In this document: positions 16,559-25,079 of the stretch, one piece after another
Layout of the letters: every line of letters starts with the position of its first letter
Position numbering within the stretch: position 1 is the stretch's first letter
From: Clostridiales bacterium
GTDB lineage: Bacteria > Bacillota > Clostridia > Clostridiales > Oxobacteraceae
Length of the DNA: 38,786 nt
Direction of reading: 5' to 3'
Assembly: GCA_030016385.1 (NCBI GenBank)
Contig: JASEJN010000030.1
Span: 1-38,786 of the forward strand
Made by a program: the position numbers and the translations under genes
The notes under the pieces: model-generated
Databases searched by the model: none
What the model saw: the letters and a program-made list of their open reading frames with translations, nothing else
What the model was told of the DNA's origin: nothing

Positions 16559-18427
16559 TCACTGCATATTTATTTTATAAGTTGGTACGATAGATTTTAA
16601 GTATTTTTTGATCGCATAATCATCGCTTTCATCGATTTTATGAAAATCATTTAATTCATTTATCAATATATTATAATCTATTCCGGTCAAATTACCAACA
16701 AATATTTTTTCATGGGCGGTTTTCTTAAGGCCCTCCTCTGCCATCAACACCTCTTCATAGAGTTTTTCACCGGGGCGGAGTCCTGTAAAGACGATCTTTA
16801 TGTCCTTATCGGGTTCAAGGCCTGAAAGCCTTATGAGATCCTTTGCAAGGTCTATAATTTTAACTGGTTGTCCCATATCCAGTACGAATATTTCGCCGCC
16901 CTTTGCCATGGCTCCTGCCTGAATAACAAGCTGTGCCGCCTCCGGTATGGTCATAAAGAACCTGTTTACTTCAGGATGTGTCACAGTAACCGGGCCCCCA
17001 TTTTCGATCTGCTTTTTAAAAAGTGGTATGACGGAGCCATTGCTTCCTAAAACATTTCCGAATCTTACCGAAACAAACTCTGTTTTACTGTATTTATCGA
17101 TGGACTTTATTATCATTTCACATATCCTCTTTGTCGCACCCATTACATTCGTAGGATTTACAGCCTTATCAGTGGAAATAAGCACAAACCTTTTAGCGTT
17201 ATACTTATCAGCGCACTGGGCAACATTAAGCGTTCCGAATACATTGTTCTTTACAGCTTCACACGGGTTATCCTCCATCAGGGGCACGTGCTTATGGGCT
17301 GCGGCATGAAAAACAACATCCGGTCTATATTCATTGAATATATCATCCAGTCTTTTTTTGTCCCTTACAGACCCTATTATTATCTTTAAATTCAAATCCT
17401 TATAGAGAAACTTGAGCTCGTTTTGCAGATCATATGCGTTATTCTCATATATATCAAGAATGAGAAGCTCTTTGGGATTAAACTTTGCAATCTGCCTGCA
17501 TAACTCCGAGCCTATGGACCCTCCGCCTCCTGTAACTAAAATTATTTTATTCCTTAAATATCCGGCAATATTTTCTATATCAAGCTTTATCGGTTCCCTT
17601 CCCAGCAAATCCTCGATATCTATATCTCTCAATCTGTTCAATGTCAAGGATGATACATCATCCAGCATATCATTGACACTGGGAAGGATCCTCACTTTCC
17701 GTTTTACATCCTTGCATATGTTTATTATTCTCTTCTTCTGGAACTGATGTGCCGACGGAATTGCAATGATTATTTCATCTATGGCCTTCTTCTTGACTAT
17801 CCTTGCAATATCGCTGCTGTTTCCTATCACTCTAACGCCATTTATGAATTTACCGCGTTTATATTTATCATCGTCGATAAGCCCTACGGGATAATACCCA
17901 AGCTCCTTGTTTTTCTGCATTTCTTTTATCATTCTCGCGCCCGCAGCTCCGGCTCCTATTACCAGCACATTCTTAAATGCCGACTTTTCTTTCTTGCTCC
18001 AGAAATAAGCAAACCAAAAAATCCTGTATGAAAATCTTATTCCCCCGACTAAAAGCATTATGAGCATCCATGATATCACATATATGCTCCTTGGCATCTG
18101 GATGCCAAAAATCAGCCCGTAAATATAACTTGCTATCGTAGATATGGTAGTCGCACTGACAATGGATATCAGCTCATTGACGCTTGCATATCTCCATAAA
18201 CTGCTGTATAGCTTGAATAAATAAAACACAAAAATAAAAATAGCAGTTATGACAGGCGCCGAAGTAATATACCTCTGCATATCATGCTTTGGTATCCTGA
18301 GATATAAATCATCAAGGGAAAACCTCAAGTAAAGCCCGATCAGTATGGACACATTTATAAGTATTATGTCTATTATCATCAAAGTCAATATCCTGCATCT
18401 TTTCAGGAAATTCCTTATAACCTTCAA
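16559..18427 (-). CDS. Membrane-bound UDP-GlcNAc 4,6-dehydratase (WbpM/PglF/CapD family)
   Basis: Protein of 622 residues: four N-terminal membrane helices (about 12-140), a first nucleotide-binding domain with VLVIGAGAAGARM (154-166), and a C-terminal extended short-chain dehydrogenase domain with VTGGGGSIGSE (298-308), HAAAHKHVPLME (374-385), ISTDKAVNP (417-425) and NVMGATKR (427-434). The catalytic Tyr of ordinary SDR enzymes is Met 429 here with Lys 433, the SMK triad of WbpM and PglF. It should convert UDP-GlcNAc to the 4-keto-6-deoxy sugar, a precursor of QuiNAc, FucNAc or bacillosamine-type sugars. Start is a TTG preceded by AAAGGGTG. It follows the TPR gene by 45 bases. No 4-keto reductase or aminotransferase that would use its product is present in the window. 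Confidence 0.93.
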   Translation of the reverse strand: MKVIRNFLKRCRILTLMIIDIILINVSILIGLYLRFSLDDLYLRIPKHDMQRYITSAPVITAIFIFVFYLFKLYSSLWRYASVNELISIVSATTISTIASYIYGLIFGIQMPRSIYVISWMLIMLLVGGIRFSYRIFWFAYFWSKKEKSAFKNVLVIGAGAAGARMIKEMQKNKELGYYPVGLIDDDKYKRGKFINGVRVIGNSSDIARIVKKKAIDEIIIAIPSAHQFQKKRIINICKDVKRKVRILPSVNDMLDDVSSLTLNRLRDIDIEDLLGREPIKLDIENIAGYLRNKIILVTGGGGSIGSELCRQIAKFNPKELLILDIYENNAYDLQNELKFLYKDLNLKIIIGSVRDKKRLDDIFNEYRPDVVFHAAAHKHVPLMEDNPCEAVKNNVFGTLNVAQCADKYNAKRFVLISTDKAVNPTNVMGATKRICEMIIKSIDKYSKTEFVSVRFGNVLGSNGSVIPLFKKQIENGGPVTVTHPEVNRFFMTIPEAAQLVIQAGAMAKGGEIFVLDMGQPVKIIDLAKDLIRLSGLEPDKDIKIVFTGLRPGEKLYEEVLMAEEGLKKTAHEKIFVGNLTGIDYNILINELNDFHKIDESDDYAIKKYLKSIVPTYKINMQ

Positions 18428-18472
18428 AATATCACCCTTTCAAAACGTTTTGCCGGAACAGTCCAACAGTTT

Positions 18473-19627
18473 TCATCTGTTCTCTATAAGCTGCTTCGAT
18501 TGTTTTATTATATCATCATCAGGAGCTTTGTCATAAGCCTCGTTTATCATCTTCATAGCTTTATCATGCTCTCCATTTTCAGAATATGCCAAAGCAAGAT
18601 TACACAAATATTCGGCATTATCTCTTTTAATGTGTACGGCTTTTTCAAAATACTTTATGGAATCCTCAATATCTCCTGTAAAAAATTTGCATAGCCCAAG
18701 TTCATTGTATATTTCCGAAAAGCATTCCCCATTTTTTAACAGATTATTCAAGAGCAGCTCTGCCTTTGCATAATTTTCAACTTTTCTGTAAGCAAGCGCT
18801 GTATAATAAATGGCTTCGCTCCACTTATCATATTTTTCGATAAGAGGTATCAATATCCTTAAAGCCTCCTCTATATGATTGCTATCGATCGATTGTTTAG
18901 CATGTTCAAAATTCCTCTGTGCACTTACTGCATCCATAAGCCTCTTGAGTTTATCCTTGTATTTGGGATCGCCAAGCGCACGATATGAATCCCCCCATAT
19001 CTTCAATGCCATATCATATTCTTTCTCCTCCGCATAATAAAAACCCAAATAAAAACCGGAGTATGGGAAATCCGGATACTGCCTTTTCAGTTCAAAAAAT
19101 ATATAAAATGATAGATCATGGTAAAGCCTGTAATCTTTTCGGTTTTTATTTTTTAGAGACTGCTCAGCCATTTCTTTTAAAACTATGGCAGTATTGTATT
19201 TTATCTCTTTCTCTTTCTTATGTGTGAAACTCAAGGCATTAAAATATACGATGGAATCAAAATATTTCCGTTTTTTAGCATACTCCAAAGCATTTTTCAG
19301 AATATAATTTTCTATTTTATTATCATAATCCATTAATATTTTTAAATATGAATCATTATATTTGAAGCTGCTGTCGGAACCCATCACAAAGATGATGGAA
19401 GATATAATTTCATTTAATTTTATTGAATCTATATATTCTCCTGTTTTAATACCGTTTAACAGATATTCACTTTTTATAGGCAGCAATACATCTTTTTTGA
19501 TGCATAAATTGTTTTTTAGGACAAGATCTTTTTTCAACTCAATGAATAATACATACTTCAGCCTGTCTTTCAACTTATCTTTTAATATTCCCCATAGTTT
19601 ATCTTTTCTTTCACTGTTGTATTCCAT
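18473..19627 (-). CDS. Tetratricopeptide-repeat protein
   Basis: Soluble protein of 384 residues without signal peptide or membrane segment. The C-terminal half (about 180-380) contains at least four to five TPR units, e.g. DPKYKDKLKRL, EALRILIPLIEKYDKWSEAIYYTALAYRKVENYAKAE, EIYNELGLCKFFTGDIEDSIKYFEKAVHIKRDNAEYLCNLALAYSENGEHDKAMKMINEAY. The N-terminal part has no recognised domain. It is the first gene of a two-gene unit with the dehydratase, so it might scaffold polysaccharide synthesis proteins; that is only context. The ATG follows AAGGGG by eight bases. Confidence 0.82.
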   Translation of the reverse strand: MEYNSERKDKLWGILKDKLKDRLKYVLFIELKKDLVLKNNLCIKKDVLLPIKSEYLLNGIKTGEYIDSIKLNEIISSIIFVMGSDSSFKYNDSYLKILMDYDNKIENYILKNALEYAKKRKYFDSIVYFNALSFTHKKEKEIKYNTAIVLKEMAEQSLKNKNRKDYRLYHDLSFYIFFELKRQYPDFPYSGFYLGFYYAEEKEYDMALKIWGDSYRALGDPKYKDKLKRLMDAVSAQRNFEHAKQSIDSNHIEEALRILIPLIEKYDKWSEAIYYTALAYRKVENYAKAELLLNNLLKNGECFSEIYNELGLCKFFTGDIEDSIKYFEKAVHIKRDNAEYLCNLALAYSENGEHDKAMKMINEAYDKAPDDDIIKQSKQLIENR

Positions 19628-19662
19628 TGCAAATACCCCTTACATCGAAGATTGACAGAATA

Positions 19663-19691
19663 ATTATACCACTATTGTTCAGCACTTGCAT
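19663..19691 (-). promoter_or_regulatory. Extended -10 promoter for the TPR-dehydratase unit
   Basis: On the minus strand TGGTATAAT (19663-19671) is an extended -10 element about 35 bases upstream of the TPR start codon. The -35 region at about 19686-19691 is a poor match, which extended -10 promoters tolerate. Confidence 0.55.
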
Positions 19692-19710
19692 TAAAAATAA
19701 AGTCTATAAA

Positions 19711-19796
19711 CTTCAATTTGAAATTCAAATCACGTATAAACAGGATCATGCTATTTTGAGCAATGAATGAGCATTACGAAAGTTTTGATAAGTTCT
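19711..19796 (+). repeat. Foldback repeat, solo half copy C
   Basis: Starts with CTTCAATTTG and aligns with the outer 87 bases of the left arm of the complete copy at 33835, with a conserved stretch ATTTTGAGCAATGAATGAGC and the end GAAAGTTTTGATAAGTTCT. Similarity stops at AAGTTCT, near the point where the D copy also becomes unlike the full element. It sits in the 348-base divergent region between the TPR gene and the decarboxylase, between their promoters. TCTATAAA before it and TCTATGAA at its end may be a degenerate target duplication. Confidence 0.85.
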
Positions 19797-19830
19797 ATGA
19801 AATTTTATAATATATTTCTTTCACTTTTTA

Positions 19831-19859
19831 TTGCATTTTAATATATCATAAATTATAAT
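19831..19859 (+). promoter_or_regulatory. Sigma-A promoter for the decarboxylase
   Basis: TTGCAT (19831-19836) and TATAAT (19854-19859) separated by 17 bases. Transcription would start near 19866, giving a leader of about 110 bases that includes the hairpin at 19901-19938. Confidence 0.7.
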
Positions 19860-19900
19860 ATTGTTGTTTTTAAACCAAATTATATTTATTCGCTTTGCAG

Positions 19901-19938
19901 AAGCCTGAAACTTTGTGCAATGAAGTTTTGGGCTTTTT
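19901..19938 (+). terminator. Leader terminator/attenuator hairpin upstream of the decarboxylase
   Basis: AAGCCTGAAACTT (19901-19913) pairs with AAGTTTTGGGCTT (19923-19935) over 13 positions including two G-U pairs, with a nine-base loop and a run of five T ending at 19938. This has the form of an intrinsic terminator, but lies after the promoter and 37 bases before the start codon. A competing pairing of TTGCA (19895-19899) with TGCAA (19916-19920) would disrupt it. Attenuation of the decarboxylase is the natural reading; the signal is unknown. It could also terminate transcripts arriving from upstream. Confidence 0.65.
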
Positions 19939-19975
19939 GAATGTAAATATCTATACAAAAGGTGGGATAATTAAA

Positions 19976-21439
19976 ATGTATAAATTAGATCAAACTCAAA
20001 CTCCATTATTTGATGCACTAATGGAATATGTAAACAGAAATACAATCCCATTTCATGTACCAGGCCATAAAAAGGGGCATGGTATGGATGATAAGTTTAA
20101 AAATTTTGTAGGCAATAATGTTTTATCAATAGATGTCACTGTGTTTAAACTAGTTGACAGCCTGCATCATCCAACCGGACCTATTAAGAAGGCTCAGGAA
20201 CTTGCCGCTGATGCATATGGCTCGGACAGGGCATTTTTTTCAATCAACGGTACATCCGGAGCCATACAGGCCATGATCATGAGTACGGTGACTCAGGGTG
20301 ATAAGATAATAATCCCCAGAAACGTTCATAAATCCGTTACAGCAGGTATAATATTGAGCGGGGCGGTGCCTGTATATATGAGACCTGAAATCGACCATAC
20401 AACCGGTACGGCCTTGGGTGTAACACCACAGGTGGTTGAACAAACATTGATGGACAACCCTGATGCAAAGGCAGTGCTTATTGTAAACCCGACATATTAT
20501 GGTGTCGCATCGGATATCGAAAAGACCGCCCGCATTGTCCATTCTAAAAATATTCCCTTGATTGTCGACGAGGCTCACGGGCCGCACCTTAGCTTTAATG
20601 ACAGGCTCCCTCTATCCGCTTTGGACGCTGGAGCGGATATGTGTGCCCAGAGTACCCATAAAATCATAGGTTCACTGACTCAAAGCTCCTTGCTGCATGT
20701 AAAGGGAAACAGGATCGATCATGATAGAGTTCAGCAGGTCATGAACATTCTGCAGACGACAAGCCCATCATATATATTGATGGCTTCCTTGGATGTAGCA
20801 AGAATGCAAATTGCTACAAAAGGAAAAGAGCTTTTGGACAAAGCTATAGATCTATGTGAATATGCAAGGGCAAAAATAAATAAAATACCCGGCCTTTACT
20901 GCTTCGGGAATGAAATACTGAAAGAAAAAGGCGCTTTCGGGTTCGATCCCACAAAACTTACTATTTGTTGCAGGGGTATGGGAATTACCGGATATAAAGT
21001 GGACCAGCTACTTGCAGATAAGTATCACATACAGGTTGAATTGTCTGATTTATACAATGTGCTTGCAGTAGGCTCCTTTGGAGATACAAAGGAAAGCTTT
21101 GATGCGCTGATTTCTGCTTTAGGGGAAATAGCGGACAAATACTCGGCAAAATCTGTAAAGCAAAATGATGTTCTTGATATTCCCGAAATACCAAGGCAGG
21201 TATGTACACCGAGAGAAGCATTTAACAGCATGAAAGAACCTGTAGACTTAAAGAGCAGCGCAGGCAGGATAAGCGGAGAATTTCTTATGGCATATCCTCC
21301 AGGAATACCGGTTTTATGCCCTGGAGAAGAAATAACCAAGGATATAATCGATTATGTCGAAGTCATGAAGGATGCCGGCCTATACGTACAGGGAACAGAA
21401 GATCCTGAGATCAATTATATACGGGTATTAACAAAATAA
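19976..21439 (+). CDS. Orn/Lys/Arg decarboxylase (PLP, fold type I)
   Basis: PLP-dependent decarboxylase of 487 residues of the Gram-positive YaaO/SpeA type; it removes CO2 from a basic amino acid (arginine, lysine or ornithine), feeding polyamine synthesis. Motifs: PLFDALMEYV and FHVPGHKKGHG near the N-terminus, NGTSGAIQA (91-99), VDEAHGPHLSF (197-207) with the Asp that contacts the PLP nitrogen, and AQSTHKIIGSLTQSS with the PLP lysine at 229. The C-terminal domain (PREAF, AYPPGIPVLCPGE) is complete. The ATG at 19976 follows GGTGGG; the frame stays open to a TTG at 19895, but that runs through the leader hairpin and has no ribosome site. It is the only plus-strand gene here, has its own promoter and terminator, and appears unrelated to the polysaccharide genes around it. 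Substrate preference cannot be read from the sequence. Confidence 0.93.
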   Translation: MYKLDQTQTPLFDALMEYVNRNTIPFHVPGHKKGHGMDDKFKNFVGNNVLSIDVTVFKLVDSLHHPTGPIKKAQELAADAYGSDRAFFSINGTSGAIQAMIMSTVTQGDKIIIPRNVHKSVTAGIILSGAVPVYMRPEIDHTTGTALGVTPQVVEQTLMDNPDAKAVLIVNPTYYGVASDIEKTARIVHSKNIPLIVDEAHGPHLSFNDRLPLSALDAGADMCAQSTHKIIGSLTQSSLLHVKGNRIDHDRVQQVMNILQTTSPSYILMASLDVARMQIATKGKELLDKAIDLCEYARAKINKIPGLYCFGNEILKEKGAFGFDPTKLTICCRGMGITGYKVDQLLADKYHIQVELSDLYNVLAVGSFGDTKESFDALISALGEIADKYSAKSVKQNDVLDIPEIPRQVCTPREAFNSMKEPVDLKSSAGRISGEFLMAYPPGIPVLCPGEEITKDIIDYVEVMKDAGLYVQGTEDPEINYIRVLTK

Positions 21440-21456
21440 GCCGCATGTTTTTCACT

Positions 21457-21510
21457 AAAAATCAGGTGCTGCATGATGGACAAATGTCCATCATGCAGCA
21501 CCTGATTTTT
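21457..21510. terminator. Bidirectional terminator with 26-bp perfect stem
   Basis: Two 26-base arms (21457-21482 and 21485-21510), beginning AAAAATCAGGTGCTGC and ending in the complement, are exact inverted copies with only AA between them. Each strand ends in a run of five T. It lies between the converging decarboxylase (stop at 21439) and GT4 gene (stop at 21516) and should end both transcripts. Confidence 0.93.
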
Positions 21511-21515
21511 AATTC

Positions 21516-22634
21516 TCAACACAAACTCGCATATATATCTAAAAGCTTATGCTCCATATTGCCCCAGTTATACGACTCCCTGACAGCTCTTATTCCATTT
21601 TCCCCGAGTGTCTTGCAAAGCTTCGGGTCATCAAGGAGTTTTAAAATCGCATCTGCAATGCTTCTCGCATCGTTTGGATCTACGATGATGCCGCTGTTAT
21701 ATGCAGTAATAAATCTTTTCACGGACGGTAAATACCCTCCAATAACAGGCACTCCGCATCCCATATATTCAAACTGTTTTATGGGTATGTTTTTCGCATA
21801 TCTTGGATAAGGCAAAAATGCCACGACGCCCATCCTTGATTTTTTGATATAATTCTCTACTTCTTCATGAGAAACACGCCCGATATACTTTATATTCCTG
21901 GAAAGGTTATTTTCTTTGATATATTTATATACTGCCTCTTTAACATCCTCATCATCGAAACTCCCTACAAAAATCATACTTATATCAGGCTTCTTGCTGC
22001 GTATAATATTTATCGCCTCTATTAGTTTAAGGGCACCTCTTTCTATGGATATCCCGCCTTGATAGATAACATCATATTCTTTCTCTACTTTTTCGCCGTC
22101 ATCCGTCTTGAAATCCGTAAAATTATAGATGATATCGACATTATTATTAACCTTCGAAAATCTTTCTTTATTGTAATCATCCGTGCTTATTATATAGTCG
22201 AGCTTGGATGCAACATTTATCTCTTTCCTGTTGACATATGAAGCCCCGATTGGTTTTATAAATTCAGGTATTTTCCTTGACATCGTGATCATTTCAGGAT
22301 AATATTCGTGTACGTCATATATTATTTTACAGTTGGGAACAAGCTTCTTTAATTTAAGTACTTTCAGTATTATTTCAAAGTCGTGAAAATGATATATATC
22401 AGCATTGATTTTTGCCGCCTCTTTTATGACTTTATCTACCAGGAAGTACCTTTGAATCAGCGATTTTGCCTTTGGTATTCCTATTATATGCACTCCTTTT
22501 ACTATGTCCACCTTTTTATCATAAGGAGCAATAAGATATATATCATTGTACACTTTTTTCAAAGACATTATTTCTTTATAAAAAATCCTGCTGTCAAAGG
22601 CATTATGTCCTGTAGTCATGACGCATATTCTCAT
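21516..22634 (-). CDS. Glycosyltransferase family 4
   Basis: GT-B glycosyltransferase of 372 residues. The N-terminus (RICVMTTGHNAFDSRIFYKEIMSLKK) and DIYHFHDFEIILKVLKLKKLVPNCKIIYDVHEYYPE are typical of GT4 enzymes from capsule loci. The C-terminal donor domain includes IYQGGISIERGALKLIEAI, MIFVGSF and IKQFEYMGCGVPVIGG. Normal length, one clear ATG. It lies 47 bases after the second UDP-sugar dehydrogenase gene and in the same transcript, so it may use the uronic acid that enzyme makes. The stop lies six bases from the bidirectional terminator. Confidence 0.88.
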   Translation of the reverse strand: MRICVMTTGHNAFDSRIFYKEIMSLKKVYNDIYLIAPYDKKVDIVKGVHIIGIPKAKSLIQRYFLVDKVIKEAAKINADIYHFHDFEIILKVLKLKKLVPNCKIIYDVHEYYPEMITMSRKIPEFIKPIGASYVNRKEINVASKLDYIISTDDYNKERFSKVNNNVDIIYNFTDFKTDDGEKVEKEYDVIYQGGISIERGALKLIEAINIIRSKKPDISMIFVGSFDDEDVKEAVYKYIKENNLSRNIKYIGRVSHEEVENYIKKSRMGVVAFLPYPRYAKNIPIKQFEYMGCGVPVIGGYLPSVKRFITAYNSGIIVDPNDARSIADAILKLLDDPKLCKTLGENGIRAVRESYNWGNMEHKLLDIYASLC

Positions 22635-22681
22635 TTATAAACAAACCTCCATATTGACAAAAGCAATAGCGATAACCAGGA

Positions 22682-24025
22682 TCATATTTTCCAGTACAAA
22701 AAGCCATACTTTTCGGCTTCTTCCTTTTTTATAGCCGACTTGGTATCAAGACAAACAGGCTTTTTATTCATCAATTCAGCCATATGTTTAATATTATCCA
22801 GATCTATTCCCTTCTGCCTTGCAAGTATTAATACGGCATCTGCATCCTTTAAAGCCCCATCCTGGGTATCTGATTTAAATTCGTACTGCGTAGGCACAGC
22901 AGGATCATACGCTGCAACATGTGCACCCCTATCTTGAAGTATCTTTATTATATCTATAGGGGGACTTATCCTGTCATCATTCGAGTAATCCTTCATTGCA
23001 ATTCCAAGGATGGCAATTTTCGATGTGGAAATCTTCTTTCCAACCTTGCTCAGCAAATTTTCCACCTTATCCGAAATAAACTTCTGCAATCCTTCATTTT
23101 TCTTTCTGCAAAGCCTCAATATATCAAGGCTTACGCCTAATTGTTCCGCCTTAGGCTCCAGGTAATAATATGCATTCGGAATGCAATATCCGCCAACCCC
23201 CGGACCGGGCGTAAGCAGATTTACTCTTTTGTGGGTGTTTGCAAGCCTTATGGTTTCGAAAATATCTATGCCAAGGGATTCTGCAAATCTTGCAAATTCC
23301 TGCACCATGGCAATATTTACATCCCTCTGGACGTTTTCAAATACCTTCGACGTTTCAACAACCTTTATACAGGAGGCTTTGTATATTTCAGCCTTGCATA
23401 TCGCTCTTAAAAGCTCAGAGGCCCTTTCAGCGCTGACATCATTTATGCCGCCGACAAGAGTCGGCATATTCTCAAATTCATCAAATGCATTGCCCTCTGC
23501 TATTCTTTCAGATGAATATGCAAGATAAAAGTCACATCCTGCCTTCATGCCGGATTCCCTCTCAAGAAGAGGCAGCAGCAATTCTTCAGTAGTTCCCGGA
23601 ATGACCGTGCTTCTTATGATTATCAAAGTTCCCTTTTTCATATTCCTTGCAATTACGGTACATGCATCTTTTACATAATCGATAATATACTTTCCGTCAA
23701 CAACGGGTATACCTACCGTGACGATTATGTTCTTGCTTTCGCTCACGGCCTCTTTTGCATCACATGTGGCTGTATATTTCTTTTCATCAATTTCCCTTTT
23801 CAATATATCACGAATACCCATACCTGAAAACTTTTCGGTATGGTATGTGATACCTGCATTTAAATCGTTCACGAGTTTTTTGTTTACGTCTACGCCGATT
23901 ACCCGGTATCCTCTCAAGGAAAAACTTAGAGATAAAGGTAAGCCCACATAACCCTGGCCAAAAATACATACTTTTTTATCTGATATAATCTCGTCCTTTT
24001 CATCAATTTTTACATTGTAACTCAG
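22682..24025 (-). CDS. UDP-sugar 6-dehydrogenase (UDP-ManNAcA/UDP-GlcA type), divergent, non-ATG start
   Basis: NAD-dependent UDP-sugar dehydrogenase. The first ordinary start codon in frame is a GTG at 23947, but it falls inside the Rossmann motif FGQGYVGLP, so translation must begin upstream. Between that GTG and the in-frame stop codon upstream of 24031 the only plausible starts are CTG (24023-24025) or ATT (24029-24031). The ribosome site AGAGGTGA (24032-24039) is seven bases from CTG, which I chose (447 residues). Other motifs: RSTVIPGTTEE, YSSERIAEGNA, ENVQRDVNIA, and the catalytic cysteine in PGPGVGGYCIPNAYYYL. The usual GGHC is GGYC here and the following VDP/IDP is NAY, unlike the WbpA-like enzyme at 15036. 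C-terminal UDPG/MGDP domain is complete. Substrate unknown; UDP-ManNAc is plausible. Confidence 0.85.
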   Translation of the reverse strand: MSYNVKIDEKDEIISDKKVCIFGQGYVGLPLSLSFSLRGYRVIGVDVNKKLVNDLNAGITYHTEKFSGMGIRDILKREIDEKKYTATCDAKEAVSESKNIIVTVGIPVVDGKYIIDYVKDACTVIARNMKKGTLIIIRSTVIPGTTEELLLPLLERESGMKAGCDFYLAYSSERIAEGNAFDEFENMPTLVGGINDVSAERASELLRAICKAEIYKASCIKVVETSKVFENVQRDVNIAMVQEFARFAESLGIDIFETIRLANTHKRVNLLTPGPGVGGYCIPNAYYYLEPKAEQLGVSLDILRLCRKKNEGLQKFISDKVENLLSKVGKKISTSKIAILGIAMKDYSNDDRISPPIDIIKILQDRGAHVAAYDPAVPTQYEFKSDTQDGALKDADAVLILARQKGIDLDNIKHMAELMNKKPVCLDTKSAIKKEEAEKYGFLYWKI

Positions 24026-24103
24026 TTTAATTCACCTCTAAACATTAGTATATTAAATATTGCCAAAGCTCTTGAAAGCTGGAAAAACAATATGGCCTTT
24101 AAT

Positions 24104-24131
24104 ATTATACCACCTGAATTCAGATAATCAA
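24104..24131 (-). promoter_or_regulatory. Sigma-A promoter for the dehydrogenase-GT4 unit
   Basis: On the minus strand TTGATT (24126-24131), 16-base spacer containing the palindrome CTGAATTCAG, and TGGTATAAT with the -10 at 24104-24109. Transcription would start near 24097, about 70 bases before the chosen start codon. Confidence 0.72.
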
Positions 24132-24229
24132 CCTGTGAAAAAGGTATCAATATTTTTACACCATATTATTAATTATAGACATATTTTAAGTATAAAAAAT
24201 AAACAAATTATTAAAAATTCCTTAAAATA

Positions 24230-25063
24230 TTAATACCTTCTTATATTCTTAACGTAACCAGATATATATTCATCGCTCTTCCCGATAAAATAATTTTCAT
24301 ACTCCTGCGGCGTATAATCTATCAATTTATTGTAATAATTGACGACATTTATAAAAAAAGATGTTATATACTGCAGTTTTTCTATATTATCCTTCAGACT
24401 TTTATTTAATGCGTTTTTAATATTTTTCCTTAACTTTACTATTTCATTTCTTATGGATCCATAATATAATGAGCATCCATTTATATATTTCACCCTTTCA
24501 AAGCTCATAACAGCGGATTGTACATATAAAGGAAACAGCGAATCCAGAGCATCCTGGCAAAAAAGGCTGCTGCCGTTTTCATATCCGCTTATTATTTTCT
24601 TAAATTGAAGCAGCACATCATTGGCTTTTTTTCTCATATGAGGAATAGTGTCAACGATCTTCTTTACTTTATCCGCACCCTCCACGCTTTTTTCAATCAG
24701 AATGCCTAAGACACTTGATGCATCTTCATAATATCTTTTTTCGCTTTCCATCTGCGCGCCATTTTTAATAAGATTATTTATATTGAATCTTTTATTGTTA
24801 AGAAAAAACGAATAATAATAGAATAATCTTGCAAGACTTTTTAAAGTATCGTCGTCTTCTATATATTCACCCTGTTCATCTATGAAAATCATTCCTTGGA
24901 TTTTTTTCAGCGGAAACATCAAAAAACTCCTGCGGTATACTATCTGATAATATTTATTGCCGTTAAAGATGACAGGATTTGAAACCATAGGGACTTCGCC
25001 TTTTTTTGAATATTTATTTGCAATTCCCTTGTACTTGCCTAACCTCAAAGTATATATAGACAT
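24230..25063 (-). CDS. Hypothetical protein, cytoplasmic
   Basis: I do not recognise this 277-residue protein. There is no signal peptide or membrane helix. The N-terminal 90 residues are rich in beta-type segments (MSIYTLRLGKYKGIANKYSKKGE, GNKYYQIVYRRSFLMFPLKKIQGMIFIDEQGEYIEDD), and the rest looks helical with many Lys, Asn and Tyr residues. The ATG at 25063 has GGAGG seven bases upstream; the longer frame has none. It is the last gene of the unit begun at 28837 and follows a membrane protein of unknown function by 16 bases; the two may work together. Context suggests a link to cell-surface glycan assembly, but nothing in the sequence proves it. Confidence 0.75.
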   Translation of the reverse strand: MSIYTLRLGKYKGIANKYSKKGEVPMVSNPVIFNGNKYYQIVYRRSFLMFPLKKIQGMIFIDEQGEYIEDDDTLKSLARLFYYYSFFLNNKRFNINNLIKNGAQMESEKRYYEDASSVLGILIEKSVEGADKVKKIVDTIPHMRKKANDVLLQFKKIISGYENGSSLFCQDALDSLFPLYVQSAVMSFERVKYINGCSLYYGSIRNEIVKLRKNIKNALNKSLKDNIEKLQYITSFFINVVNYYNKLIDYTPQEYENYFIGKSDEYISGYVKNIRRY

Positions 25064-25079
25064 TTCACATCCTCCGGAT

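Noticed and set aside
19895..19975. TTG start of the decarboxylase 27 codons upstream
   Set aside because: It would translate through the leader hairpin, lacks a ribosome site and adds residues not typical of the family.
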